DNA of 35,218 bases from NCBI GenBank assembly GCA_016194505.1, contig JACQBK010000027.1:1-35218 (forward strand). The letters are read 5' to 3'. Under the pieces are notes generated by a model. The model was given only the letters and a program-made list of their open reading frames with translations. It did not search any database and was not told the origin of the DNA. Positions 1 through 8,077 of the stretch are shown in pieces. The stretch is from Ignavibacteriales bacterium. GTDB taxonomy: Bacteria; Bacteroidota; Ignavibacteria; UBA10030. The position numbers and the translations under genes are program-made. The stretch's first letter is position 1. Every line of letters starts with the position of its first letter.

Positions 1-1
1 G

Positions 2-799
2 GCGAATTTGTTTATCCTTACCGCCATGATTCACATGTTCAGCGTGTATTTTGAAAAAGCATATCGCAAGCCTCGTGAAATCACATGGGTTACGGGTATG
101 CTCATGTTTTTCCTCGCTCTTGGGTTCGGGTTTAGCGGCTATCTTCTTCCGTGGAACGAGCTTGCCTTCTTTGCCACGAAAGTCGGAACGGATATTGCCG
201 GGGTTGTGCCCGTTATCGGCAAGCCGTTGATGATTTTTTTGCGCGGCGGAGAAGAGGTTACGGGAGCAACGCTTTCACGGTTCTTTGGTTTTCACATCGC
301 TGTGTTGCCGGGAATTTTTACCGTGCTTCTGGGCATTCATTTGATTCTTGTCCAGCGCCAAGGAATGAGCGAGCCTCATGAGTTTGAATCCACGCCAGAG
401 TCGGAGCAAAAAACAATGCCGTTCTTTCCGAATTTTCTCCTGCGTGATCTGCTCCTGTGGCTTCTCGTTCTCAACCTTCTTGCCATCTTAGCGGTGTTCT
501 TCCCATGGGAGCTCGGAAAGAAAGCGGATCTCTTCGGTTCGGCCCCCGCCGGTATAAAACCAGAATGGTATTTTCTCTACATGTTTCAAACGCTCAAATA
601 TCTTCCGGCGAAACTCTTGTTCATTGATGGCGAGGTGTTCGGCATATTGATGTTTGGCATTGCAGGGCTTTTATGGACGATAGTTCCTTTCTGGGATAAG
701 AAGAGCGCGCGTGGGGAGAAAAACAGATTTGTCAATTACCTTGGTCTATTTGCTATCATTTATATTATGGTTTTTACAATCATAGGGTGGTTTGCATGA
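2..799 (+). CDS. Cytochrome b (bc-type quinol oxidoreductase, b6/subunit IV-like), 5'-truncated by the window edge
   Basis: Frame stays open to the window start; multiple TM segments; GYLLPW and [13 protein letters not shown] (Qo-site PEWY) motifs; stop at 797-799. Confidence 0.9.
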   Translation, partial: ANLFILTAMIHMFSVYFEKAYRKPREITWVTGMLMFFLALGFGFSGYLLPWNELAFFATKVGTDIAGVVPVIGKPLMIFLRGGEEVTGATLSRFFGFHIAVLPGIFTVLLGIHLILVQRQGMSEPHEFESTPESEQKTMPFFPNFLLRDLLLWLLVLNLLAILAVFFPWELGKKADLFGSAPAGIKPEWYFLYMFQTLKYLPAKLLFIDGEVFGILMFGIAGLLWTIVPFWDKKSARGEKNRFVNYLGLFAIIYIMVFTIIGWFA

Positions 800-2280
800 A
801 GAAGCGCCTTTCCATAGTGATCGTTTTCCTCTTTTCATTGAGTTACGCTTTTGCAAGTGGTGATCCCCAAAAGGACCAATGCTTTACTTGCCATCAAACC
901 ATAGGGGATAAACCGTCCGAATTGTTCAAACGTGACGTCCATTTCCAAAAAGGCATTTCATGCGCAGCGTGCCATGGTGGCGATTCGAAAGCTGAAGACA
1001 TGGAAAAAGGAATGGATAAAGCGGCAGGATTTAAAGGAGTGCCCAAGGGAGACGCTATTTCAGAAGCGTGCGCCAGTTGCCATTCCAACCAAGAGAAAAT
1101 GAAGCAGTTTCACTCATCGTTGCCGACGAATCAATGGGAGTTCCTTAAGACAAGCGCACACGGAAAGCTTTCACTCACCGGCAAAGAGCATATTGCGCAA
1201 TGTACAACCTGTCATAACGCGCATGGGATTGTTCATGTAAAGGACCCTGCTTCCCCTGTCTTTCCGTTAAATGCGGTTAAGACATGCACCAAATGCCACG
1301 CAGATGCTTCATTCATGCGATCGTATAATCCTTCAATGTCGATTGACCAACTCGATAAATATCGAACGAGCGTCCATGGTCAAAGGAATGCGAAAGGTGA
1401 TAGCAAAACAGCCGAATGCGCAAGCTGCCATGGTAGCCACGATATTCGTCCTGCCAAAGACGTTAAATCGAAAGTGTATGCGACAAACATTCCTTCAACG
1501 TGCGGGACGTGTCATAGCAATGCAGCGTACATGAAGGAATATAAAATTCCGACGGACCAATTTGAGAAATTTTCAAAAAGCGTCCATGGCAAGGCGTTGT
1601 TACAGAAGCATGACCTCGCCGCGCCGGCGTGCAACAGTTGCCACGGTAACCATGGAGCCACGCCTCCGGGAATTACGTCGGTTTCGAAAGTGTGCGGAAC
1701 GTGTCATGCGCTCAACGCCGATTTGTTTTCCTCCAGCCCGCATAAAAAGGCGTTTGACGAGAGAAAACTTCCTGAATGTGAAACCTGTCATGGGAATCAC
1801 GAAATCATCGCGGCAACGGAAAAACTGCTTGGTGTCAGCAAGGATGCCGTCTGCAGTCGTTGTCACAGCGAGTCTCAAAATCCGAAGGGATATGTTGTTG
1901 CCAAGTCTATGAGACAGCTGATAGATAGTTTAGAAGTTACTAATGAAAAGGCAGCCAAGCTGGTGGAAGAGGCTGAACAAAAAGGAATGGAAGTAGCTGA
2001 TGTAAAATTCAAGCTCCGCGACGCGCATCAAGCGAGGTTGCAATCCCGGACAATGGTGCATTCATTCGATCAGGATAAATTCAGCGAAGTGGTCGGCAAG
2101 GGGTTGGGAGTAACGTCCTTCGTTGATCAAGAAGCAAAAGCCGCTTTGGATGAATATATCTTTCGGAGGGTTGGGTTGGGGGTTTCAACGCTCATTATTA
2201 CTATTCTGGCACTATCTTTGTATCTGTATATTAAACGCATAGAGCGAAACCAGCAAAAGAGAGAAAAAAACTCTCTTTAA
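796..2280 (+). CDS. Membrane-anchored multihaem cytochrome c (11 CxxCH)
   Basis: ATG at 796 overlaps the cytochrome b stop (ATGA); signal peptide [20 protein letters not shown]; 11 CxxCH motifs; C-terminal [23 protein letters not shown]. Confidence 0.92.
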   Translation: MKKRLSIVIVFLFSLSYAFASGDPQKDQCFTCHQTIGDKPSELFKRDVHFQKGISCAACHGGDSKAEDMEKGMDKAAGFKGVPKGDAISEACASCHSNQEKMKQFHSSLPTNQWEFLKTSAHGKLSLTGKEHIAQCTTCHNAHGIVHVKDPASPVFPLNAVKTCTKCHADASFMRSYNPSMSIDQLDKYRTSVHGQRNAKGDSKTAECASCHGSHDIRPAKDVKSKVYATNIPSTCGTCHSNAAYMKEYKIPTDQFEKFSKSVHGKALLQKHDLAAPACNSCHGNHGATPPGITSVSKVCGTCHALNADLFSSSPHKKAFDERKLPECETCHGNHEIIAATEKLLGVSKDAVCSRCHSESQNPKGYVVAKSMRQLIDSLEVTNEKAAKLVEEAEQKGMEVADVKFKLRDAHQARLQSRTMVHSFDQDKFSEVVGKGLGVTSFVDQEAKAALDEYIFRRVGLGVSTLIITILALSLYLYIKRIERNQQKREKNSL

Positions 2281-2308
2281 AAATGAACAACTCATTAGGA
2301 GAAATACT

Positions 2309-2845
2309 ATGAAAATAAACAGCCTCGCTGTAGTTTTATTGATAGGGATCGTGGTAGCGTCATTTTCCGCCTCAGCGCAAAATAAATACATCGGCGTGAA
2401 AATGTGCTCCATGTGCCATAAGTCAGAAAAACAAGGAAAGCAGTTCGACATTTGGCAAAAAAGCAAACACGCCGGAGCCTACAAAACCCTTACGACTGCA
2501 AAAGCGAATGAGATCGCGAAATCAAAAGGGATTTCGAAGCCGGCAGCCGAAGCGTCAGAATGCTTAGAATGCCATGCTAAAGCTCGTGATGTCAAAGAAG
2601 CAAGCTATGATGTGAAAGATGGCGTACAATGTGAAACGTGCCATGGCGCAGGGTCTGCTTACAAAACCCTGTCCGTTATGAAGGACAAAGCAAAAGCTGT
2701 TGCGGCAGGCATGACAGATTTCAAAGATACAGCTACAATAGAGAAATTCTGCAAAACCTGTCATAATGAGAGAAGCCCGAACTTTAAGGAATTTAAGTTT
2801 GAGGAAATGTGGGGCAAGATTAAGCACTCCGTTCCGAAGGGTTAA
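2309..2845 (+). CDS. Periplasmic tetrahaem cytochrome c, cytochrome c-554-like
   Basis: Signal peptide; 4 CxxCH (CSMCH, CLECH, CETCH, CKTCH); AGGAG upstream of ATG. Confidence 0.85.
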   Translation: MKINSLAVVLLIGIVVASFSASAQNKYIGVKMCSMCHKSEKQGKQFDIWQKSKHAGAYKTLTTAKANEIAKSKGISKPAAEASECLECHAKARDVKEASYDVKDGVQCETCHGAGSAYKTLSVMKDKAKAVAAGMTDFKDTATIEKFCKTCHNERSPNFKEFKFEEMWGKIKHSVPKG

Positions 2846-2866
2846 GCGTTTTTTTTATAAATTTTT

Positions 2867-2904
2867 AATCGGCATCGTACCGGTAAGTACGATGCCGATT
2901 TTTT
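2867..2904 (+). terminator. Rho-independent terminator after the tetrahaem cytochrome gene
   Basis: Perfect 14-bp inverted repeat AATCGGCATCGTAC / GTACGATGCCGATT, 6-nt loop, followed by T-run. Confidence 0.85.
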
Positions 2905-3134
2905 AAAAAACAACCAATTTGTGCTAAAAACGCCAGTTTTATATTAAAAGTAGAAGAATTGGCGAATATTTAGCTTGAATCATTCCGCTATAATTGTTAC
3001 AATTGCTGTAAAATCTTTCCAAGTTATGCGAATCCGGTGTGCAAAAGTTTCCAGCCTTTAGGAATAAAAAGGGGAATATGCCTAAAGAATTGTGTAAAAA
3101 ATCCATTTCTGACCGTAAAATCCCAAATTGGTTG

Positions 3135-3149
3135 TGGCACAACACTTGC
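3135..3149 (+). promoter_or_regulatory. Candidate sigma-54 (-24/-12) promoter upstream of the porin/cytochrome operon
   Basis: TGGCAC-N5-TTGC (tGGcacaacacttGC), GG-N10-GC spacing, 39 bp before the ATG at 3189. Confidence 0.6.
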
Positions 3150-3188
3150 GCCTATTGCCGCATATACTCACTTTTTCTCGATACGCCA

Positions 3189-4478
3189 ATGAGAACTCTC
3201 TATTCGATTATCGCCCTTCTTCTTCTTTTTTCAGCTACAACAGTAGCTCAAAGGTTCCAAGCGCGGTTGGTCTCTTCTGCTTATGCATGGGAGCGCCAAG
3301 ACAGCGTTGGAACATCTTCACAGCATCTTTTCGGCTATCAGACTGTCCAGCTCTCGCTTGCCGGGGAAAATCTTTCATGCTACACATACGTGCAAGGGTT
3401 CAATGATTTCACGGGACCCGTCAAAAACGATCCCTTGGTTCGGCTCTATAATTTTTATTTCAAATGGAGCAACATTGCCAATATCGGAGAAGTCACCCTT
3501 GGAAGAGAAGCGATTTTTGCGGGGGTTGGCACCGGAACAATTGACGGTGGAACTATCGGCGCGAAGTTTTTCGATTCCCGATTAAGAGTATTAGGATACT
3601 ACGGATTGCTTCCCGCTCCGCGTATGAAAGCCGAACTCATCGGTGACCGAAAAAATAATTTTATGACTGGCGGACAGATCGTCGGTTCTCCGGTGGAATT
3701 TGCACAGGTATCTCTCAGCTACACCAAAAAGCATATCAAACCGGACGCATATTTAGCGATTCGCCGCGATTCGCTTTTCAATCCTTATACGATCGAGATA
3801 AAACCGACAGCGGAGGCGGAAGAATATCTCAGCGGAGATGTCAATGTTGAATATGCTGAAAGAGTCTCTGGTTACGCCCGCTACGACTATGATATGCTCC
3901 TCGAGAAAATGTCGAGGCTACAACTTTTTACTCGTGTGAAGGTTCTGGAGCCGCTCAGCATTACGGGGGAGTATATTCAGCGCGAGCCGAGGCTTTTCTA
4001 TAATTCCATTTTCTCCGTCTTTACTTATAACACGCTTAAAGAATATGAAGCCGGTGCAGAATATTCCTTGCCGTGGAATGTGCAGGTATTTGGGAAATAT
4101 GGCTCCGTTTCCTATGGCGATGGCGAGACGTCACAACGTATCACTGTCGGAGCCAACAGCAAGCACGCCTCATTAAGCCTATCAAGAAATGTTGGCTACG
4201 CAGGGGAGTTAAGTGCCGCTTCTGTCACTGTGGGATATCCATTCTGCGATAATAAGCTCACTCCGACATTTATGTTGAGCTATGCTCGTTACAAGCTGAG
4301 TGAGAATGCATCATTGGATAATGCGTTGAGCATGGCGTTAGGCGCGGTGTATCGTCCGATCCAGGTGCTGTCATTCGATACGCAGCTTCAATGGGTGCAG
4401 AATAAAATTTATAGTAAAGATATGCGACTGTTTGTTCGAGCAAGCTATTTCTTCAGTCATCAACTTGGAATCTTCTGA
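3189..4478 (+). CDS. Outer-membrane beta-barrel protein / putative porin
   Basis: Signal peptide MRTLYSIIALLLLFSATTVAQ; alternating amphipathic strands throughout; C-terminal LFVRASYFFSHQLGIF ending in F; no CxxCH. Confidence 0.75.
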   Translation: MRTLYSIIALLLLFSATTVAQRFQARLVSSAYAWERQDSVGTSSQHLFGYQTVQLSLAGENLSCYTYVQGFNDFTGPVKNDPLVRLYNFYFKWSNIANIGEVTLGREAIFAGVGTGTIDGGTIGAKFFDSRLRVLGYYGLLPAPRMKAELIGDRKNNFMTGGQIVGSPVEFAQVSLSYTKKHIKPDAYLAIRRDSLFNPYTIEIKPTAEAEEYLSGDVNVEYAERVSGYARYDYDMLLEKMSRLQLFTRVKVLEPLSITGEYIQREPRLFYNSIFSVFTYNTLKEYEAGAEYSLPWNVQVFGKYGSVSYGDGETSQRITVGANSKHASLSLSRNVGYAGELSAASVTVGYPFCDNKLTPTFMLSYARYKLSENASLDNALSMALGAVYRPIQVLSFDTQLQWVQNKIYSKDMRLFVRASYFFSHQLGIF

Positions 4479-4485
4479 GATTACC

Positions 4486-5718
4486 ATGCTAACCACACCA
4501 TCATCGTTTCGCGTAACAATGAAGCAAGTGTACGTTTTCTCAGCGCTTGCAACTGTTCTCATTCTTGGCTTTACAGTGTTGACGAGTTCCCACGAAGTAA
4601 TTGGGGACAAAGAAGTCAAACAAAAATCAATTAAGTTCTCCCACCCATTTCATGTCAAAGATGCGGGCGTTGCTTGTGCTGATTGCCACGATAAGGCTGC
4701 GACGAGTAAGCTCTCTTCGGATAACTTGATCAGCAAGCACGAAAACTGCCAAAGCTGCCACGAAGAACAACTCAAGGCAAATTGCACGTATTGCCATACA
4801 AGCAGTGATCAAACGACCTACAAGGCTTCTCAACTCAAGCGCGAGCTTGTGTTCTCGCATGAATCGCATATCAAAGACCAGAATATTCAATGCGAGACGT
4901 GCCACAAAGATATGAACCCTGCTGATGGCTCTATCAGCATGCCCACCATGGCAACGTGCAACACGTGCCATAATGATGTCAAAGCTACCAACGCTTGCGA
5001 GACTTGCCACACAGACCTTTCTGCACTTCGTCCAAAAGAACACAACCGAACGGATTTTGTTCGCGAGCATAAACGGCTTGCACGCTTATCCGATGCAACG
5101 TGCGCTTCGTGCCATACGCAGGAATCCTGCATCGATTGCCATAATGGCTCAGACCTGCAAAAAGTGGATGTTCCCGGAAAAGATTTGGTTTCTGCGCGCG
5201 CGCCCCGGTTGACTGCGAATGATAGGGGGCAAGGTCAGAGACTTACAAAAGTGCACGACCTTAATTTCCGCTTTACGCATGGAATTGCAGCCGCGGGTAA
5301 AACAGCGGATTGCCAGACGTGCCACAACCAGCAGACATTCTGCGGAACGTGCCATGCCGCGGGTGGCAATGTCAATCAAATCAAGTTTAAGCCCACAACG
5401 CATTCAGAAGCGGGTTTTGTCATGCTTGGTGTTGGGAGCGGCGGAGGAAAGCACGCCGGTCTTGCTCGCCGTAATATAGAAAGCTGTGCTTCGTGCCATG
5501 ATGCTCAGGGCGCCGATCCAACATGCACCACGTGCCACATGGACCCGGATGGCATCAAAGGTAACGATCCGAAGTCGCATGCAAGAGGATTTATGGTAGG
5601 CACAAAAGGCGAATGGCACAGCGATCCGGGTTCAACGTGTTTTACGTGCCATACGGACCCCAATGCCCGTGTTGATGGAATTAAGGGTCAAGGTTTCTGC
5701 GGCTATTGCCACAAGTAG
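4486..5718 (+). CDS. Multihaem cytochrome c (14 CxxCH), c7/c3-like FSHxxH...CxxCH repeats
   Basis: 14 CxxCH motifs; repeated FSHPFHVKDAGVACADCH / FSHESHIKDQNIQCETCH units; N-terminal hydrophobic segment; starts 7 nt after the porin stop (alternative ATG at 4519). Confidence 0.9.
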   Translation: MLTTPSSFRVTMKQVYVFSALATVLILGFTVLTSSHEVIGDKEVKQKSIKFSHPFHVKDAGVACADCHDKAATSKLSSDNLISKHENCQSCHEEQLKANCTYCHTSSDQTTYKASQLKRELVFSHESHIKDQNIQCETCHKDMNPADGSISMPTMATCNTCHNDVKATNACETCHTDLSALRPKEHNRTDFVREHKRLARLSDATCASCHTQESCIDCHNGSDLQKVDVPGKDLVSARAPRLTANDRGQGQRLTKVHDLNFRFTHGIAAAGKTADCQTCHNQQTFCGTCHAAGGNVNQIKFKPTTHSEAGFVMLGVGSGGGKHAGLARRNIESCASCHDAQGADPTCTTCHMDPDGIKGNDPKSHARGFMVGTKGEWHSDPGSTCFTCHTDPNARVDGIKGQGFCGYCHK

Positions 5719-5731
5719 ACGGAATACGAAT

Positions 5732-6613
5732 ATGAAGAATACTCTTATTGCTTATAGCATAACAGCGCTCACAGCGTTAGCTTTTCTTGCAGGATGCAGC
5801 GACCTCAAAGATACGCTCCCCAATCCGTCTTCCGGTGCCTTAAGTGTTCATCCGGATGGATGGGTAACGGCAAGCTCTGCAAACTTCCATGGAAAAGCTA
5901 TTAAGGATCAAGATTGGGATATGAGGGGATGCCAGGCTTGTCATGGAAAAAAGTACGAGGGGGGATACGTACAGGTGTCGTGCAGAACATGCCACAAAGA
6001 GCCGGCGGGACCGGAAAATTGCATTACGTGCCATGGTGGGGTGGCTAATGCAGCGCCGCCACGCGATCTGAACGACAGAACAGACAAAGCAGTTAAAACA
6101 GTTGGTGCCCATCAAATTCACCTACTGGGTAGCACGCTTGCCGGACCGATTCTTTGTAGTGAATGCCACAAGGTTCCGTCAACAGTATATGATCCGGGGC
6201 ATGTTGACTCGCAGGGTCCTGCAGAAGTTGCTTTCAATAATGATTTGACGAATACGAAAACCACCGGTGTTACTCCTGCACCAAGCTACAATGCAAGTAA
6301 TGCAACGTGTGGAAGCACATATTGCCACGGTGCCTTCAAGAATGGCAACACGACGTTTGCACCAATTTGGAACGACCCAAGTGGGACTCAGATGGCTTGT
6401 GGAACTTGCCACGGTGATGTGACGAAAACGACGTTGGCGGAAAAGGCATTGCCGAAAACTACAGCGCAAGGCGGAACTCACCCGGTGTATCCAAGTAATT
6501 TAACGTGCGCAACGTGTCACGGCGATGTTGTTGACGCGACCAATAAAATTATCAATCCCGCAAAGCATATCAACGGCAAATTGAATCTGCTTGGTGCAGA
6601 ACAGTCATTTTAG
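5732..6613 (+). CDS. Multihaem cytochrome c lipoprotein (6 CxxCH + 1 CX4CH)
   Basis: Lipobox ALAFLAGC; CxxCH motifs plus CGSTYCHG...CGTCHG, resembling the Geobacter CxxxxCH/CxxCH domain. Confidence 0.88.
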   Translation: MKNTLIAYSITALTALAFLAGCSDLKDTLPNPSSGALSVHPDGWVTASSANFHGKAIKDQDWDMRGCQACHGKKYEGGYVQVSCRTCHKEPAGPENCITCHGGVANAAPPRDLNDRTDKAVKTVGAHQIHLLGSTLAGPILCSECHKVPSTVYDPGHVDSQGPAEVAFNNDLTNTKTTGVTPAPSYNASNATCGSTYCHGAFKNGNTTFAPIWNDPSGTQMACGTCHGDVTKTTLAEKALPKTTAQGGTHPVYPSNLTCATCHGDVVDATNKIINPAKHINGKLNLLGAEQSF

Positions 6614-6652
6614 ATATTCAGAGGGAATTTACATTAAGAGGAGATATAAGCA

Positions 6653-7864
6653 ATGAACAACCGAATCACGTTTTATATAATTGCCGTCATTGTTTTTATT
6701 ACCATAGTTACTATGGTTGGTTGCAAAGGGGCGGAGGGACCTCAAGGTCCTCCAGGCGAGACGACGCTGGTGAATCTTGAAGGCTTTGCCCCCGGCATAA
6801 AATGCGGCACGTGTCATATCCCGGATGCGGATACAACGTATTATCTTTTAGCGCGCTCATATCAATGGAGTCAATCCAAGCACGCGAACGGTGGAGACCT
6901 CGAGCGCAATAGCAGCGGTTGCGCAGGATGCCATACATCAGAAGGTTTTGTTCAGCGTATGAAGAATCTTGCGGGTGGTTCAATTTCACAGATCGTATCT
7001 GATCAAGCGCAACCAAGCCCGCCGGGCTGTTTTGCGTGTCACTCACCTCACTTACGGGCGAATTTTTCGTTACGCGATACTACCCCTGTTACCATTAAAT
7101 CGTTTGTTGCCGGTGTTCCGGACGCTGTATTTGATTATGGAAGGGGAAATCTCTGCGTAAAGTGCCATCAAACGCGGACGACTTCCACTTTGTCTCCGCT
7201 CCCGGACCCGACAAAAACGGCGGCTACTGATACAATCACCATCACATCGTCACGGTGGTATCCGCACTATGGAGTGCAAGGGCAAATGCTGATGGGAACA
7301 GGTGGTTTTCAATTTGCAGGTTATACCTATACGGGTAACTCCTATCACACGACCGCGACAGCTATCAAACAGAAGGGTTGTCCAATTTGCCACATGGCTC
7401 AAGGAGTATATCCGCCGAACTTAGGGACTGGAAAAGGTGGTGGCCATACCATGAACATTCGCTACACATGGGAAGGAACTCCCGGCTCCGTTGTTGCAGG
7501 ATGCAAAACTGCTGGTTGCCACCCCTCGACAATAACAACGCCTGATATTGTAGGGGCCTCGACCGGTGGGGTACCCGTACAAACACTCGTAGTTGCCTAT
7601 CTTGATACCCTCACTCAGTTGATGACTGATGCCTCGGGAGTTCTTACTGGGGGTAAGTATAAACGAAACTGGATTGTCGTAGGTGCCGATGGTGCTGTTA
7701 CGGTGAATGCAAGCGCTTCAAAGCCGTTGAAAATTGCACCCGCTTCTCGCGCTGGTGCATTGTGGAACTACCTTTTCGTTGAGCATGACTTGAGTGAGGG
7801 AGTCCACAACACAAAATTTGCAGTAGAACTTTTGAAATCATCCATCGTTGAGTTGCGCAAATAG
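6653..7864 (+). CDS. Multihaem cytochrome c lipoprotein (5 CxxCH + 1 CX4CH) with short collagen-like segment after the lipobox
   Basis: Lipobox-like IVTMVGC, then KGAEGPQGPPGE; CGTCH, CAGCH, CFACH, CVKCH, CPICH, CKTAGCH; strong RBS aagaggaga. Confidence 0.87.
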   Translation: MNNRITFYIIAVIVFITIVTMVGCKGAEGPQGPPGETTLVNLEGFAPGIKCGTCHIPDADTTYYLLARSYQWSQSKHANGGDLERNSSGCAGCHTSEGFVQRMKNLAGGSISQIVSDQAQPSPPGCFACHSPHLRANFSLRDTTPVTIKSFVAGVPDAVFDYGRGNLCVKCHQTRTTSTLSPLPDPTKTAATDTITITSSRWYPHYGVQGQMLMGTGGFQFAGYTYTGNSYHTTATAIKQKGCPICHMAQGVYPPNLGTGKGGGHTMNIRYTWEGTPGSVVAGCKTAGCHPSTITTPDIVGASTGGVPVQTLVVAYLDTLTQLMTDASGVLTGGKYKRNWIVVGADGAVTVNASASKPLKIAPASRAGALWNYLFVEHDLSEGVHNTKFAVELLKSSIVELRK

Positions 7865-7874
7865 CGCAACTCAA

Positions 7875-7915
7875 AAAACCAAAGGTGGACTTACAGTCCA
7901 CCTTTGGTTTTATTA
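7875..7915 (+). terminator. Rho-independent terminator ending the porin/cytochrome operon
   Basis: Perfect 16-bp inverted repeat AAAACCAAAGGTGGAC / GTCCACCTTTGGTTTT, 5-nt loop. Confidence 0.85.
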
Positions 7916-8077
7916 GGGGTGTCCCATCGTAGGGACTTATTCAAATAACTATTAAAGTAAGAAACAATCATCATCTGGGTAGCATTTGCGGCATCGGTTG
8001 TATCAACGTATGCGTATTTCCAAACGGCAACGAAGAAAAAATCTGCTATCAAACTCGCGCGTAATAGCTTTATTATT

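Noticed and set aside
3039-3188. N-terminal extension of the porin ORF
   Set aside because: The extension covers the sigma-54-like promoter and lacks a signal peptide; MRTLYSIIALLLLFSATTVAQ at 3189 is a proper signal peptide
4627-5619. Antisense and alternate-frame ORFs across the multihaem cytochromes (for example 4627-5070 -, 5149-5403 -, 5404-5619 -)
   Set aside because: They shadow a clear CxxCH coding frame; their compositions reflect the opposite strand of Cys/His-rich codons
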